Source of the DNA: Acidiferrobacteraceae bacterium
Lineage (GTDB): Bacteria > Pseudomonadota > Gammaproteobacteria > Acidiferrobacterales > JAJDNE01
Reading direction: 5' to 3'
DNA: 54,691 nt
NCBI GenBank assembly: GCA_037388825.1
Contig: JARRJV010000004.1
Span: 1 to 54,691 of the forward strand
Shown here in pieces: positions 7,757-17,553 of this stretch (its first letter is position 1; every line of letters begins with the position of its first letter). The position numbers and the translations under genes were made by a program. The notes under the pieces are model-generated. The model was not told where the DNA came from. It was given only the letters and a program-made list of their open reading frames with translations, and ran no database searches.

Positions 7757-9454
7757 ATGCGAATCCGTACGGACAAAGACAGCACCCTTTCGGATGCGTT
7801 TATCGCCCGCGTGCGCGCGAGCAGCGATCGCGTCGCTTACAGGCAGTACCGCGAAGGCGAGTGGGTTGACTACACCTGGAGCCAGGCCGCGGACGAGGTC
7901 TCGCGCTGGCAACAGGCCATGGTTGCCGAGGGACTGAAGCCCGGTGACCGGATCTCCGTCTGTATGCGTAACCGGATTGAGTGGGTGTTCTTCGACCAGG
8001 CCGCCCTGGGCCTGGGCCTGATTACCGTTCCCCTCTATTTCAACGACCGGCCAGACAACATGGCCTGGTGCATGAATGATGCCGAGGTTCGCCTGTTGGT
8101 CCTGGAGGACGACAAGCTGTGGTCGCAGCTTCGTGAGCACGTCAACGACGTCGAGAAGGTGGTTACCCTCGCGTCACCGGCCGTAGCTGATGACAAGGTG
8201 ATGGCCCTCAACGACTGGCTCCCCGGCTCCCCCGGTGAACTGGCGAAGTCGCCGGCAACAGGACAGGAGATGGCAACGATCGTCTACACCTCCGGTACCA
8301 CCGGCCGTCCCAAGGGGGTGATGCTGAGTCACTATAATATCCTGTTCGATCTCGAAGGTGGCCTCGATACCGTCGACATCAACGAATCCGATCGCATGGT
8401 TTCCTTTCTGCCTTTGTCCCATACGCTGGAGCGCACGGTCGGCTACTACATGGCCGTGGTCAGCGGCGCACAAACCGTCTTTGCCCGCGGCATAACCGAG
8501 TTGGCGGAGGATATCCATACCCACCAGCCTACCGTCCTGGTATCTGTACCGCGCATCTTCGAGCGCATCTATGTGCGCATGCAGGAGGGCCTACCGGCCG
8601 GATCCTTCAAGCGATTCCTGTTCGAAAAGGCGGTGGACGTAGGTTGGCGCCGTTTCTGCAAGCAGGCCACGCTAATGGACCGCATTCTGTGGCCGCTCCT
8701 GAAACTGCTCGTGGCGCGCAAGCTGTACAAGCGTCTCGGTGGGCGCCTGCGTATTGTCCTGGTTGGTGCCGCGGCCCTTTCGCCCACGCTGGCGCGGGTC
8801 TTCTGCGGTTTGGGGCTTCCCATCATCCAGGGCTACGGCCTGACTGAAACTTCTCCCATCGCCACGGTGCAGACCCTGGAAGACAACGATCCTGCTTCCG
8901 TTGGTTACGCCCTGCCCGACACCGAGGTGAAACTCGCGGAAGACGGCGAGATCCTGATCCGGGGTGACCACATCATGCTGGGCTACTGGGAAAATGAGGC
9001 AGCGACGCGGGCTGTGATCGACGACGACGGCTGGTTCCATTCAGGCGACCTGGGCGAGATCCGCGACGGGCGGGTCTATATCACCGGTCGCGCCAAGGAG
9101 ATGATCGTCATGAGCAATGGCGAGAACGTATCCCCGACCGACGTCGAGCAGGCGATCCTCAGCGATCCGGTCTTCGAGCAGGTCATGGTGGTCGGAGAGG
9201 GACGCAGCCGCCTTGCCCTGCTGGTAGTCAGTGGCCTCGAAGATACGCGCGAACTGTGTCAGCGCGCCAACCGGCAACTGGGGAACCTGCCGGGCTGGGT
9301 GCGGATTCACTTTCTCAGCCGCGTGCCCGAGCCCTGGACCGTTGAAAACGGTTTTCTGACACCGACCTTGAAACTGAAGCGCGCCGAGGTCGAACAGCAG
9401 TTCGCGCAACAGATCGAGGCAATGTATCAGGGACCGGAGCTCTACAGCGGTTGA
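7757..9454 (+). CDS. Long-chain acyl-CoA synthetase (AMP-forming)
   Basis: Activates fatty acids with ATP and CoA, feeding the preceding enzymes. The ANL-superfamily motifs are clear: YTSGTTGRPKG at about 176-186 (P-loop), GYGLTETSP, WFHSGDLGEI, and GRAKEMIVMSNGENVSP in the hinge and C-terminal domain. The 565-residue protein resembles the FadD15/eukaryotic-ACSL branch (PLSHTLERTVGYY motif) more than E. coli FadD. The ATG at 7757 lies 5 bases after the fadJ stop; its ribosome-binding site is weak, so translation may depend on coupling to fadJ. The 3' end overlaps the convergent prmB by 13 bases. Confidence 0.92.
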   Translation: MRIRTDKDSTLSDAFIARVRASSDRVAYRQYREGEWVDYTWSQAADEVSRWQQAMVAEGLKPGDRISVCMRNRIEWVFFDQAALGLGLITVPLYFNDRPDNMAWCMNDAEVRLLVLEDDKLWSQLREHVNDVEKVVTLASPAVADDKVMALNDWLPGSPGELAKSPATGQEMATIVYTSGTTGRPKGVMLSHYNILFDLEGGLDTVDINESDRMVSFLPLSHTLERTVGYYMAVVSGAQTVFARGITELAEDIHTHQPTVLVSVPRIFERIYVRMQEGLPAGSFKRFLFEKAVDVGWRRFCKQATLMDRILWPLLKLLVARKLYKRLGGRLRIVLVGAAALSPTLARVFCGLGLPIIQGYGLTETSPIATVQTLEDNDPASVGYALPDTEVKLAEDGEILIRGDHIMLGYWENEAATRAVIDDDGWFHSGDLGEIRDGRVYITGRAKEMIVMSNGENVSPTDVEQAILSDPVFEQVMVVGEGRSRLALLVVSGLEDTRELCQRANRQLGNLPGWVRIHFLSRVPEPWTVENGFLTPTLKLKRAEVEQQFAQQIEAMYQGPELYSG

Positions 9455-10344
9455 GCCTCGGCCGCCGCCAGCTCTTCGCGCGTCAGCACGAATACCGTTT
9501 CCTCGCCGCTCTCGTGGGCCAGCCAGGTGAACGGGATACGCGGCCAGCGTTGATCCACCGCTTCACGACTTTCCCCGGTCTCCACCATCAGGATGCCGCC
9601 CGGTTTCAGGTGGGCGGCCGCCCCGCGCAGGATGCGGGCGATGATCGCCAGGCCCTGTTCGGCGGCGCGCAGGGAGATGTCCGGCTCGTGGCCGTACTCC
9701 GCCGGCAGCTGCTCCATGCTCGCGTCGGGAACATAGGGAGGGTTGCTGACGATGACATCGTACTGTTTCCCCGGAATCCCGCTGAACAGGTCAGACTGAA
9801 TCAGGTGGACGCGATCGACCAGATCGTGTTCCCGTACGTTCCGTTCCGCCACAGACAGCGCATCGGCTGAAATATCCACCGCGTCGACCTGCGCCTCAAT
9901 GAACGCGTGGGCCACGGCAATGGCGATGCAACCGGAACCGGTACACAGGTCCAGGACGTCCCGCACCCGTTTGCGATCGATCCAGGGTTCAAAATCATCG
10001 AGGATGTATTCCCCGATCAGGGAGCGCGGAACAATGACGCGCTCATCGACGTAGAAGCGATGACCGGCGAACCAGGCCTCGTGCAGGAGGTAGGCCAGGG
10101 GTTTGCGCGTGCGAACGCGTTCGTCTACCAGGGATTTGATCGCTTCCCGCTGGTCCGGCGTCGGCGTGTCATCCAGCCTCTCGTCCAGGTGCTCCGGTTC
10201 AAATCGCAGCGCGGAACTGACCAGCCAGGCGGCCTCGTCCAGGGCGCTGTCGGTTCCGTGGCCGAAGAAAAGCCCCGCTCCTTCGAATTCGTGTTCGGCC
10301 CACAGCACGTAGTCGCGTACGGACTTGCAGGCGCTGGCGTCCAC
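9442..10344 (-). CDS. prmB: Ribosomal protein uL3 (L3) N5-glutamine methyltransferase
   Basis: SAM-dependent methylation of a glutamine side chain in 50S protein L3. The 300-residue protein has an N-terminal helical domain with the YGHGTD-like FFGHGTD motif near residue 27. A SAM-binding LDLCTGSGCIAIA is at 131-143, and NPPY at 201-204 is the catalytic motif for planar nitrogen substrates. The paralogue PrmC, which methylates release factors, shares NPPY, but the N-terminal region here fits PrmB. The start is a GTG at 10344, 8 bases after the stop of the malic enzyme gene, so the two are probably co-transcribed. Confidence 0.9.
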   Translation of the reverse strand: MDASACKSVRDYVLWAEHEFEGAGLFFGHGTDSALDEAAWLVSSALRFEPEHLDERLDDTPTPDQREAIKSLVDERVRTRKPLAYLLHEAWFAGHRFYVDERVIVPRSLIGEYILDDFEPWIDRKRVRDVLDLCTGSGCIAIAVAHAFIEAQVDAVDISADALSVAERNVREHDLVDRVHLIQSDLFSGIPGKQYDVIVSNPPYVPDASMEQLPAEYGHEPDISLRAAEQGLAIIARILRGAAAHLKPGGILMVETGESREAVDQRWPRIPFTWLAHESGEETVFVLTREELAAAEAQPL

Positions 10345-10352
10345 GGGCCCGG

Positions 10353-11597
10353 CTAGCCCTGCTTGTCTTCCGGGAGGGCCTGCCTCGCGACACCGCTGGC
10401 GATGGCCGCCCTTGCCACCGCGGGCGCAACGGCATCGATCAGCCGCGGGTCCAGAGGCTTGGGAATGATGTAGTCCGGGCCGAACTCCAGCGTGTCCACG
10501 CCATAGGCCTTCAACACATCGGCGGGCACGGGCTCGCGTGCCAGGTCGCGCAAGGCCGTGACCGCGGCCTTGAGCATGGGGACGGTGATGTGCGATGCGT
10601 GCACATCCAGGGCACCCCGAAAGATGAACGGAAAACCAAGAACGTTGTTGACCTGGTTCGGATAGTCCGATCGCCCGGTGGCCATGATCACGTCGTCGCG
10701 TACCTCGCGCGCGATCTCCGGTCGAATCTCCGGTTCCGGATTGGCGAGGGCAAACACGATCGGTCGCTCAGCCATGGACTTGACCATGTCCTTGGATATC
10801 TTCCCGCCCGAGGACACACCGATAAATACGTCGGCATCCCGCATGACTTCTTCCAGGGCGCGGAGTTCGGTCGCGCGCGCAAACTCGCGCTTGTATTCGT
10901 TGAGGTCATCCCGCTCAGCCCGGACGACCCCCTTGCTGTCGACCATGAACAGCTTGTCTTCATTGGCACCGAGGTCGCGCAACAGTCGCATGGAGCTGAT
11001 CCCCGCCGCCCCGGCGCCGAGGCAGACGATGCGCGCATCGTCCAGTTTCTTGTCTGCCAGTTCCAGCGCGTTCAGGAGTCCGGCACAGATGATTACCGCG
11101 GTGCCATGCTGGTCGTCATGAAACACCGGGATGTCCAGTTCCTGTTCCAGGCGACGTTCGATCTCGAAGCAGGCCGGTGCGGCGATGTCTTCCAGGTTGA
11201 TGCCGCCGAAGGTCGGTGCGATGCGGCGTACGGTATCAATGAACTCATCGATGCCGTCGGCATCCACCTCGATATCGAACACGTCGATGTTGGCGAAGCG
11301 CTTGAATAACACCGCCTTGCCTTCGAGCACGGGCTTGCTCGCCAGAGGCCCGGTGTTGCCCAGGCCCAATACGGCGGTTCCGTTGCTGATGACCGCCACC
11401 AGGTTTCCCTTGTCGGTGTAGCGATAGGCATTCTGCGGATCGCTGACGATGGCACGTACCGGTTCGGCCACGCCCGGCGTGTAGGCCAGTGCCAGCTCCT
11501 TCTGGGTCTCGCATGGCTTGGTCGGGGTGACGCTGATCTTCCCGGGAACCGGGTATTCGTGATATTCGAGCGCGTCTTGCTTGAGTTTGTCCGACAT
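10353..11597 (-). CDS. NAD(P)-dependent malic enzyme, short form
   Basis: Oxidative decarboxylation of malate to pyruvate. The 414-residue protein begins [20 protein letters not shown] at an ATG with GAGGAC upstream. Visible motifs are the AYTPGVAEP substrate region, [14 protein letters not shown] and [11 protein letters not shown] with metal-binding acidic residues, and the dinucleotide loop [12 protein letters not shown]. The phosphotransacetylase-like C-terminal domain of E. coli MaeB is absent, so this is the compact bacterial form. Cofactor preference cannot be read from the sequence. It supplies pyruvate and reducing power, which fits growth on fatty-acid-derived C4 acids, but that link is inference. 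Confidence 0.9.
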   Translation of the reverse strand: MSDKLKQDALEYHEYPVPGKISVTPTKPCETQKELALAYTPGVAEPVRAIVSDPQNAYRYTDKGNLVAVISNGTAVLGLGNTGPLASKPVLEGKAVLFKRFANIDVFDIEVDADGIDEFIDTVRRIAPTFGGINLEDIAAPACFEIERRLEQELDIPVFHDDQHGTAVIICAGLLNALELADKKLDDARIVCLGAGAAGISSMRLLRDLGANEDKLFMVDSKGVVRAERDDLNEYKREFARATELRALEEVMRDADVFIGVSSGGKISKDMVKSMAERPIVFALANPEPEIRPEIAREVRDDVIMATGRSDYPNQVNNVLGFPFIFRGALDVHASHITVPMLKAAVTALRDLAREPVPADVLKAYGVDTLEFGPDYIIPKPLDPRLIDAVAPAVARAAIASGVARQALPEDKQG

Positions 11598-11674
11598 GTC
11601 GTCCTCGTTCCGGGAATGGGGTCGGTGTCCGCCTGGCCCTCCGGTGTGCGAAGGAGCGCAAAGCATACCGCAGT

Positions 11675-11692
11675 CGGGCCGCACGCGGCCCG
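11675..11692 (-). terminator. GC-rich perfect hairpin just after the nuclease gene
   Basis: CGGGCCGC and GCGGCCCG form an 8-bp perfect stem with a two-base centre, starting 2 bases after the nuclease stop codon on the minus strand. No U-tract follows, so it is not a canonical intrinsic terminator. It may stabilise the 3' end or act with Rho. Confidence 0.35.
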
Positions 11693-11694
11693 CT

Positions 11695-12459
11695 TCATGG
11701 TTTCGTGGTAACCACCTCGACCATGGATGGGTGTCCGATTTTCATCCCCAGGCGCCCGCGCCCGCGGGGAAAGGCCCAGCCGCGGGCTATCACGGTCCGG
11801 CCTACCCAGCTGGATGGCTGGCCGGAGAAAAAGTGCCAATCCCGGCGCGGTACCATCAGCGCGAAGCGGCGGCTGAGATCCAGGTAGATGTACTTGCGGC
11901 TGCGGCCGGTGCGGTCGATGCGTCCGCGCACGAAATAGAAGCCGGTCTCGTCCCCATGGAGGTTCGCGGCGGTCCGCGGGCGGAAATAGGGACGGGACCA
12001 GATCCCGCGGCCGGCGCGGCGGGCCTCGGCCTCGGCCCGCTCATGCGCCCCCAGGCCCGCCAGGTTGGGCGGTATGGCAATGGCCACGGCCAGGCCTGCC
12101 CGCAGCAGTTCGGTCCCGGCGTCGCGGCCGTCCGCCAGGCGCACCCGCGCCAGTAGGCGGCCGTAGTGGTCGTGGGGCTCGCGTCCGGGGCTCAGGGTGA
12201 TCGGCCGGCTCCCGATCAGCGCGGCGAGCCGTTTCTGTGCCTCGCGCGCCAGGGGCTCTTCCGGCCGGCCCTCGTGGGCCAGTTCCGGCGCGTTGATCCC
12301 GAGCAGGCGCACATGGCGGCCGTCGGCCAGCCAGACCGTGTCCCCGTCCACCACCCGGGCGACGGTCGCCGTTTCCCGGGCGACCACGGTTCCGGCCAGC
12401 AGCGCCAGAACGAAAAAAGCACCCCATAGGGGTGCTTTTCGTGCATCCAAAGTAAACAC
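11695..12459 (-). CDS. Exported staphylococcal-nuclease-like (SNase/TNase) protein
   Basis: A 254-residue thermonuclease-fold protein. Residues 1-28 look like a signal peptide (basic start, [16 protein letters not shown] core, cleavage near VVA-RE). The nuclease domain covers about 30-155. [20 protein letters not shown] and NAPEL supply the Asp/Arg/Glu catalytic set, with a further Arg in [10 protein letters not shown]. The C-terminal 100 residues ([10 protein letters not shown], then [10 protein letters not shown]) are a less familiar extension. The start appears to be GTG at 12459 with TAAGGTAAG upstream. The first codons run through the intrinsic terminator that follows rpmE, so expression probably needs readthrough. 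Confidence 0.82.
   Translation of the reverse strand: MFTLDARKAPLWGAFFVLALLAGTVVARETATVARVVDGDTVWLADGRHVRLLGINAPELAHEGRPEEPLAREAQKRLAALIGSRPITLSPGREPHDHYGRLLARVRLADGRDAGTELLRAGLAVAIAIPPNLAGLGAHERAEAEARRAGRGIWSRPYFRPRTAANLHGDETGFYFVRGRIDRTGRSRKYIYLDLSRRFALMVPRRDWHFFSGQPSSWVGRTVIARGWAFPRGRGRLGMKIGHPSMVEVVTTKP
12415..12444 (-). terminator. Intrinsic terminator of rpmE, inside the nuclease 5' coding sequence
   Basis: On the minus strand AAAAGCACCCC and GGGGTGCTTTT form an 11-bp stem around TAT, followed directly by more T residues. It begins about 20 bases after the rpmE stop codon, the classic position and form of a Rho-independent terminator. It also encodes KAPLWGAFF in the nuclease signal peptide. 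Confidence 0.85.
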
Positions 12460-12464
12460 TTACC

Positions 12465-12671
12465 TTACTTCTTCATGCCGTATTTCTTGCGGAATTTCTC
12501 CACCCGGCCGGCGGTGTCGACGATCTTCTGCTTGCCGGTATAGAAGGGGTGGCAGGACGAGCACACCTCGACCGTCAGGTCGTGGCCCAGGGTGGAGCTC
12601 GTCTCGAAGGTGTTGCCGCAGGCGCAGGTCACCTTGATGGGTGCATATTCAGGATGGATTGCGGTTTTCAT
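12465..12671 (-). CDS. rpmE: 50S ribosomal protein bL31, zinc-binding form
   Basis: A 68-residue protein of the large ribosomal subunit that bridges to the small subunit. The zinc ligands Cys16, Cys18, Cys37 and Cys40 (CACGN and CSSCHPF) mark it as the C+ form, the one replaced by a zinc-free paralogue under zinc starvation in many bacteria. The [18 protein letters not shown] tail is typical. It has its own promoter upstream (12734-12762) and an intrinsic terminator downstream. It lies between rho and the nuclease gene on the same strand. Confidence 0.97.
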   Translation of the reverse strand: MKTAIHPEYAPIKVTCACGNTFETSSTLGHDLTVEVCSSCHPFYTGKQKIVDTAGRVEKFRKKYGMKK

Positions 12672-12733
12672 CTCATAGCCTCGTTGCTTTCCGTGCCGCG
12701 GATTTCCGACCCGCGGACTGCCAAGGGCGGCGT

Positions 12734-12762
12734 AGTCTAGGCGAATTGGGCTGCCGGGACAA
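12734..12762 (-). promoter_or_regulatory. Sigma-70-type promoter for rpmE
   Basis: On the minus strand TTGTCC and TAGACT are 17 bases apart, placing transcription start about 55 bases before the rpmE ATG. The spacing is ideal and each hexamer matches the consensus at four of six positions. No competing signal is seen in this 103-base gap. Confidence 0.45.
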
Positions 12763-12774
12763 GCCGGGGGCCTG

Positions 12775-14031
12775 TCAGCGCTTCATGGAACTGAAGAAAT
12801 CCGCGTTGTTCTTGGTGGCCTTGAGCTTGTCCAGCAGAAATTCGGAGGCTTCCAGCTCGTCCATCTGGTGCAGCAGCTTGCGCAGGATCCATACCTTCTG
12901 CAGCTCGTCCGGATCCAGCAGCAGTTCCTCGCGCCGGGTGCTGGAACGGTTGATGTTGATGGCCGGGAATACGCGCTTTTCCGCCAGGCGCCGTTCCAGG
13001 TGGATTTCCAGGTTACCGGTGCCCTTGAATTCCTCGTAGATCACCTCGTCCATCTTGGAGCCGGTGTCGATCAGGGCCGTGGCGAGGATGGTCAGGGATC
13101 CGCCCTCCTCGATATTGCGCGCGGCGCCGAAGAAGCGCTTCGGCCGCTGCAGGGCATTGGCGTCGACACCACCGGTGAGCACCTTGCCCGAGGCCGGGAC
13201 CACGGTGTTGTAGGCGCGGGCCAGACGGGTGATGGAATCCAGCAGGATGACCACGTCCTTCTTGTGTTCCACCAGGCGCTTGGCCTTTTCGATCACCATT
13301 TCCGCCACCTGTACGTGGCGCGTGGCCGGTTCGTCGAAGGTGGAGGAAATCACCTCGCCCCGGACCGAACGCTGCATCTCCGTAACCTCTTCCGGACGTT
13401 CGTCGATGAGCAAGACCATGATCTCGCTTTCCGGGTGGTTCGCGGTGATGGCGTGGGCGATGTTCTGCAACATGACGGTCTTGCCGGCCTTGGGCGGGGA
13501 GACGATGAGCCCGCGTTGTCCCTTGCCGATGGGGGCGATCAGGTCGATGATGCGCGCCGTCAGGTTCTCCGTGGATTCGTTTTCCCGTTCCAGCCGTAGC
13601 CGTTCCATGGGATGCAGCGGCGTCAGGTTCTCGAACAGGATCTTGTTCTTCGCCTCTTCCGGCGCCTGGCCGTTGATCTTTTCGACCTTGAGCAGGGCGA
13701 AGTAGCGTTCGGATTCCTTCGGTGGCCGGATGTTGCCCTTGACCGTATCTCCGGTGCGTAGATTGAAGCGACGGATCTGCGACGGCGAGACATAGATGTC
13801 GTCCGGTCCCGCAAGGTAGGAACTGTCGGCCGAACGCAGGAAGCCAAACCCGTCCTGCAGGATTTCAACCACGCCCTCGCCGGTGATGTTTTCACCTTTC
13901 TTCGCGTGGGCCTTGAGAATGGCGAAGATCAGGTCCTGGCGGCGCATGCGGCTGCCGCCTTCGAGGTCCAGTTGGGTCGCCATATCCACCAGTTCGGCGG
14001 CGGGCTTTTTCTTGAGTTCAGACAGGTTCAT
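12775..14031 (-). CDS. rho: Transcription termination factor Rho
   Basis: Hexameric RNA helicase that ends transcription of untranslated RNA. The 418-residue length matches E. coli Rho (419). It has an N-terminal helical domain ([18 protein letters not shown]), the cold-shock-type RNA-binding motif DGFGFLR at 60-66, Walker A SPPKAGKT at 178-185, and the [15 protein letters not shown] and [14 protein letters not shown] blocks. The start at 14031 matches known Rho N-termini; an ATG-like codon at 14043 adds only four residues. It follows trxA on the same strand, the classic gammaproteobacterial order, across a 215-base gap that could hold an attenuating leader. Confidence 0.98.
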   Translation of the reverse strand: MNLSELKKKPAAELVDMATQLDLEGGSRMRRQDLIFAILKAHAKKGENITGEGVVEILQDGFGFLRSADSSYLAGPDDIYVSPSQIRRFNLRTGDTVKGNIRPPKESERYFALLKVEKINGQAPEEAKNKILFENLTPLHPMERLRLERENESTENLTARIIDLIAPIGKGQRGLIVSPPKAGKTVMLQNIAHAITANHPESEIMVLLIDERPEEVTEMQRSVRGEVISSTFDEPATRHVQVAEMVIEKAKRLVEHKKDVVILLDSITRLARAYNTVVPASGKVLTGGVDANALQRPKRFFGAARNIEEGGSLTILATALIDTGSKMDEVIYEEFKGTGNLEIHLERRLAEKRVFPAININRSSTRREELLLDPDELQKVWILRKLLHQMDELEASEFLLDKLKATKNNADFFSSMKR

Positions 14032-14196
14032 AGCCGGTAACATAGCGTGCTAACAGGTCGTGGGTTGGCGAGGAACAAATCCTCGGGAGTGAAAAGGGGA
14101 AAAAAGCTTATTCTGGATATTGCGCCAGCCTGTTACAGGTTCGCCCGGGACGCGGGCGGTGAGGACCAGGTGACGTTGGAACAGACATTAGCACCT

Positions 14197-14230
14197 GCCC
14201 CGGGTTTCGTCCATAGAAAAAAACCGGGGC
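14197..14230. repeat. Inverted repeat between trxA and rho
   Basis: GCCCCGGGTTT and AAACCGGGGC can form a 10-bp stem with one bulged base around a 13-base A-rich loop, some 16-50 bases after the trxA stop on the minus strand. The T-run lies in the loop rather than after the stem, so it is not a standard terminator. It could fold in the rho leader RNA. Confidence 0.4.
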
Positions 14231-14246
14231 GGCGTGAATGGAAAGC

Positions 14247-14573
14247 CTAGACGTTCTCCTCGATGAAGGCGGACAACTGCGACTTGGAAAGGGCGCCGAC
14301 CTTGGTTGCCTCGACGCTGCCGTTCTTGAAAATCATCAGCGTGGGAATGCCGCGGATGCCGTATTTCGGCGGCGTGCCCGGGTTCTCGTCAATGTTCAGC
14401 TTGGCGATCTTCACCTTGCCATGATACTCGCCGGCAATCTCTTCCAGAACCGGGGCGATCATCTTGCACGGGCCACACCATTCGGCCCAGTAGTCCACCA
14501 GGACCGGGCCATCCGCCTTCAAGACTTCCTGCTCGAAGGTGTCGTCCGTCACGTGCGAGATCCCGTCACTCAT
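14247..14573 (-). CDS. trxA: Thioredoxin 1
   Basis: A 108-residue dithiol protein that reduces cytosolic protein disulfides and supplies electrons to enzymes such as ribonucleotide reductase. The active site WCGPC spans residues 32-36, and the conserved cis-proline is in [11 protein letters not shown]. The ATG at 14573 has GGAGA upstream. An open extension to 14636 is not conserved and was not used. It lies upstream of rho and is divergent from rhlB, the order known from E. coli. Confidence 0.97.
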   Translation of the reverse strand: MSDGISHVTDDTFEQEVLKADGPVLVDYWAEWCGPCKMIAPVLEEIAGEYHGKVKIAKLNIDENPGTPPKYGIRGIPTLMIFKNGSVEATKVGALSKSQLSAFIEENV

Positions 14574-14778
14574 GGTTGTTGTTCTCCAGTATGAATTCAG
14601 AAAAAAGGGTATGCGGTCGCCGGAATCGGGATTCAACCCCTAGGATGGCCTGCAAACAGGGTGTATATTTGAGCGAATTCGTCATGCCATTGCAAGCACA
14701 CCGAAACTGCGGCAAAAACCCCTTCTTTAGCAAACCGTCCGGTTTTCCCCTTGCAAGGCAATGGGAAAACTCAGAGCC

Positions 14779-16215
14779 ATGACCGACCATCATCTCAGCG
14801 AAAAACGATTTTCCGAACTCGATCTGCCCGAGACCCTGCAGGCCGGGGTCCAGGACGCCGGATTTGAATTCTGTACCCCGATCCAGGCCGAGACCCTGCC
14901 CCTGGCGCTGGCCGGCAAGGACGTCACCGGGCAGGCCCAGACCGGGACGGGGAAATCGGCCGCATTCCTGCTGGCCACCCTGAATCACCTGCTGCGCCAC
15001 CCGGCAGATCCAGAGCGCAAGCCGACCCAGACGCGCGCCCTGATTCTGGCGCCGACGCGGGAACTTGCGATCCAGATCCACAAGGATGCAGCGGTCCTGG
15101 GTGCCCACACCGGCCTGCGCATGGTCCTGGTATACGGCGGCACCGGCTACGAGAGCCAGCGGCAGGAGCTGGAGCAGGGCGTCGATATCCTGATCGGCAC
15201 GCCTGGGCGCGTAATCGACTATTTCAAGCAAGGCGTGTTTGACCTCAAGGCTGCCCAGGTCATGGTGCTGGACGAGGCCGACCGCATGTTCGATCTCGGT
15301 TTCATCAAGGACATTCGCTACCTGCTACGCCGCATGCCGCCACCGGATCAGCGCCTCAACATGTTGTTCTCCGCGACTCTCTCGCTGCGTGTGGCCGAGC
15401 TCGCGTACGAGCACATGAACAAGCCGACGGCCATCGATGTGATGCCGGAGAACGTTACCGCCGACAAGGTGGCGCAGACGGTCTACTACACCTCGAACGA
15501 CGAAAAGATACCCCTGCTTATCGGTCTGTTGCGCCACATGGATCCACACCGCAGCCTGGTGTTCACCAATACCAAGCACGTGGCGGAAAAACTGTGTGGC
15601 TGGCTGGAGGGCAATGGCTTTCGCGCCGAGGTCCTGTCCGGGGACGTGCCGCAGAACAAGCGTCAGCGCCTGTTGCAGGAATTCAGCGAGGGCAAGCTGC
15701 CGGTACTGGTGGCGACGGACGTGGCGGCGCGCGGTCTGCACATCCCCGATGTCAGTCACGTGTTTAATTTTGATCTTCCCCAGGACCCGGAAGACTATGT
15801 ACACCGCATCGGTCGTACGGCGCGTGCCGGGGCCAGCGGTGACGCCATCAGTTTCGCCTGCGAGGACTACTCCTTTTCCCTGCCCGATATCGAGGAATAC
15901 ATCGAGCACAAGATTCCGTCCCAGCCGGTGACGGCGGATCTGTTGCCGGAACTGGAGAGGCCGGTCCGGCGCGAGCGGCCGGCGCGGGATGATCGGCGTG
16001 GGCGCGGGGAAAGGCCAAAGCGCGGGCGCGGGGAAAGGCGCGGGAAACCCTCCGGCGAGAAGCCGGCGCAGCCGGACAAGGTGTATGGCGAGAAGGCCGA
16101 ACCACAGTTGTCCCAGGTTGCCGAGCCGGCACCGGAGGAACACGAGGCTCCCCGGGAACAGAAGCCGGCACCGAAACGTCGCCGTGGGGCGCGGGAGGTC
16201 CCGGCGGTTGGTTAG
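14779..16215 (+). CDS. rhlB: ATP-dependent RNA helicase RhlB
   Basis: DEAD-box helicase that unwinds mRNA for the RNase E degradosome. The start [14 protein letters not shown] aligns with E. coli RhlB. Motifs: Q-motif FCTPIQ (31-36), Walker A AQTGTGKS (53-60), PTRELA, GTPGR, DEAD near 164-167, [17 protein letters not shown] and [10 protein letters not shown]. At 478 residues it is longer than E. coli RhlB (421) because of an 80-residue basic and Glu/Pro-rich tail containing the repeat [16 protein letters not shown]; such tails bind RNA. It is divergent from trxA. The last four bases overlap the end of the convergent GNAT gene. Confidence 0.95.
   Translation: MTDHHLSEKRFSELDLPETLQAGVQDAGFEFCTPIQAETLPLALAGKDVTGQAQTGTGKSAAFLLATLNHLLRHPADPERKPTQTRALILAPTRELAIQIHKDAAVLGAHTGLRMVLVYGGTGYESQRQELEQGVDILIGTPGRVIDYFKQGVFDLKAAQVMVLDEADRMFDLGFIKDIRYLLRRMPPPDQRLNMLFSATLSLRVAELAYEHMNKPTAIDVMPENVTADKVAQTVYYTSNDEKIPLLIGLLRHMDPHRSLVFTNTKHVAEKLCGWLEGNGFRAEVLSGDVPQNKRQRLLQEFSEGKLPVLVATDVAARGLHIPDVSHVFNFDLPQDPEDYVHRIGRTARAGASGDAISFACEDYSFSLPDIEEYIEHKIPSQPVTADLLPELERPVRRERPARDDRRGRGERPKRGRGERRGKPSGEKPAQPDKVYGEKAEPQLSQVAEPAPEEHEAPREQKPAPKRRRGAREVPAVG
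16000..16039 (+). repeat. 24-bp-period direct repeat in the rhlB tail
   Basis: A 16-base sequence, GGGCGCGGGGAAAGGC, occurs at 16000-16015 and again at 16024-16039. It encodes two RGRGER units eight residues apart, an RGG-like basic motif. Confidence 0.8.
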
Positions 16216-16649
16216 GTCTTGAGATCGCGCACCATCTTCTGGTGAGGAATCCCGGCGGAGACGAAGGAATTGCCAACCTCGGCGAATCTTGCCTCGCGAT
16301 AGAAGCCGACGACGCTCAATTGGGCGTGCAGCCACACCTCATCGATTCCGGCCTTGTCTGCTGCCTCGAGAATCGATTCCAGCATGGATTTGCCGATGCC
16401 CTTGCTGCGCCAGGGCGGCAGTACGGCCATACGGCCAATCTTGCCGTTGGGCAATAGCCGTCCGGTACCGATGGGCTGCCCGTCGGCATCGCGCGCCACG
16501 ACGTGAACGCAATCGGAGTCCAATCCGTCCCATTCCAGTTCCGCCGGGATCTGCATCTCGCGAACGAACACGCTGTCGCGAACGAAGCGAATGTCATGCT
16601 CGGTTTCGGGCCAGGTTTCAATGCTCACGGTGAAAACGGGTTCGCTCAT
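16212..16649 (-). CDS. GNAT-family N-acetyltransferase
   Basis: A 145-residue acetyl-CoA-dependent transferase of unknown substrate. The acetyl-CoA loop is visible as [20 protein letters not shown] (about 83-102), preceded by [13 protein letters not shown] and followed by [14 protein letters not shown]. This layout resembles the YjcF/ElaA group. The ATG at 16649 was chosen over 16682, which would extend into the gene upstream. That upstream gene ends 10 bases earlier on the same strand, so the two are likely an operon. Confidence 0.85.
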   Translation of the reverse strand: MSEPVFTVSIETWPETEHDIRFVRDSVFVREMQIPAELEWDGLDSDCVHVVARDADGQPIGTGRLLPNGKIGRMAVLPPWRSKGIGKSMLESILEAADKAGIDEVWLHAQLSVVGFYREARFAEVGNSFVSAGIPHQKMVRDLKT

Positions 16650-16659
16650 TTCGTTCAGC

Positions 16660-17424
16660 TCAGGCCTGCGAATAGATTTCACGAAGTTTGGGTACGGTCA
16701 GGTCGGCGGTGTCTGCCAGGGCGAGTGCACGTTCCAGCCGCGCCGGGGCGGAGCGACCCATGCACTTGTGTTCCGGGTCTCCTCCGATCGCCTCTTCCAT
16801 CCCGGCGAGCAACTGGCCGCGATCGTTTTCCGTTCCGGTCAGCCAGTCCTGTATATCCATTACGTCGTCGGCGACGGCCTGGGCAAGCTTGCGGTGGCGG
16901 GACCACAGTTCCCTGACCGTGCCACCACATTCAAGGCCGGCGATATTGGTTGTCAGAATATAGACGTTTTTTCGCACCAGTTCGAACAGCATCTGTTCGC
17001 GACCCTTGACCTCGCGGGCGGGGATGTTCACTGCACCCAGCGCGGCGATGATGAGTTCCGCCTGCGCGCCGTGCACGGGCGAGGGCAGAAGGACCTTCGC
17101 ATCCTGTCCCGGCTTCTTCTCAAACCAGATCGATATCACCGTGGGATCGAGATGGTGGTGTTCCCAGTCCCGCGGAAGCAACTCGTTTTGCAACAGGATC
17201 ACGCGATCGCGCCACGCCTTCGGCAGGTCGGCCAGCACCGGCTGAAGGTCCGCTTCGGCAACGGCAATGATCACCGCCAGCGGGTCGCTGACCTCGCGGG
17301 CCGCATCGACCAGCGGTGTTGCGCGCGTTACCGGGTATACCGGGTGGCCAAGTCGAAGCAGGCCGCGCGCCAACACTCCGCCAATCTCGCCCATGCCAAC
17401 GATGACCACGGGTTGCAGAATCAT
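16660..17424 (-). CDS. Conserved NAD(P)-binding Rossmann-fold protein, function unknown
   Basis: A 254-residue protein that opens with a dinucleotide-binding strand-turn-helix, VVIVGMGEIGGVLARGLL. The next part (REVSDPLAVIIAVAEADLQP, then RVILLQNELLPRDWEHH) resembles the N-terminal half of ketopantoate-reductase and prephenate-dehydrogenase-type folds. The C-terminal half is helical, with no catalytic motif I can name. It is paired with the GNAT gene downstream and divergent from the NfeD gene. I would not assign a substrate. Confidence 0.6.
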   Translation of the reverse strand: MILQPVVIVGMGEIGGVLARGLLRLGHPVYPVTRATPLVDAAREVSDPLAVIIAVAEADLQPVLADLPKAWRDRVILLQNELLPRDWEHHHLDPTVISIWFEKKPGQDAKVLLPSPVHGAQAELIIAALGAVNIPAREVKGREQMLFELVRKNVYILTTNIAGLECGGTVRELWSRHRKLAQAVADDVMDIQDWLTGTENDRGQLLAGMEEAIGGDPEHKCMGRSAPARLERALALADTADLTVPKLREIYSQA

Positions 17425-17553
17425 CCGCCTATTCTCCCAACTGGTTTCACTTCAGGCTGACTGATAGTATTTGTAATTCGTCCCCGGTCCAAGCCAGTGG
17501 ATGTCGCTCCCGCAGGGCTTGGGCCGAAATCAGATTCTGTCGGAGTCCCGTCC

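Noticed and set aside
14197-14230. Intrinsic terminator of trxA
   Set aside because: The stem has no T-run after it on either strand; kept only as an inverted repeat.
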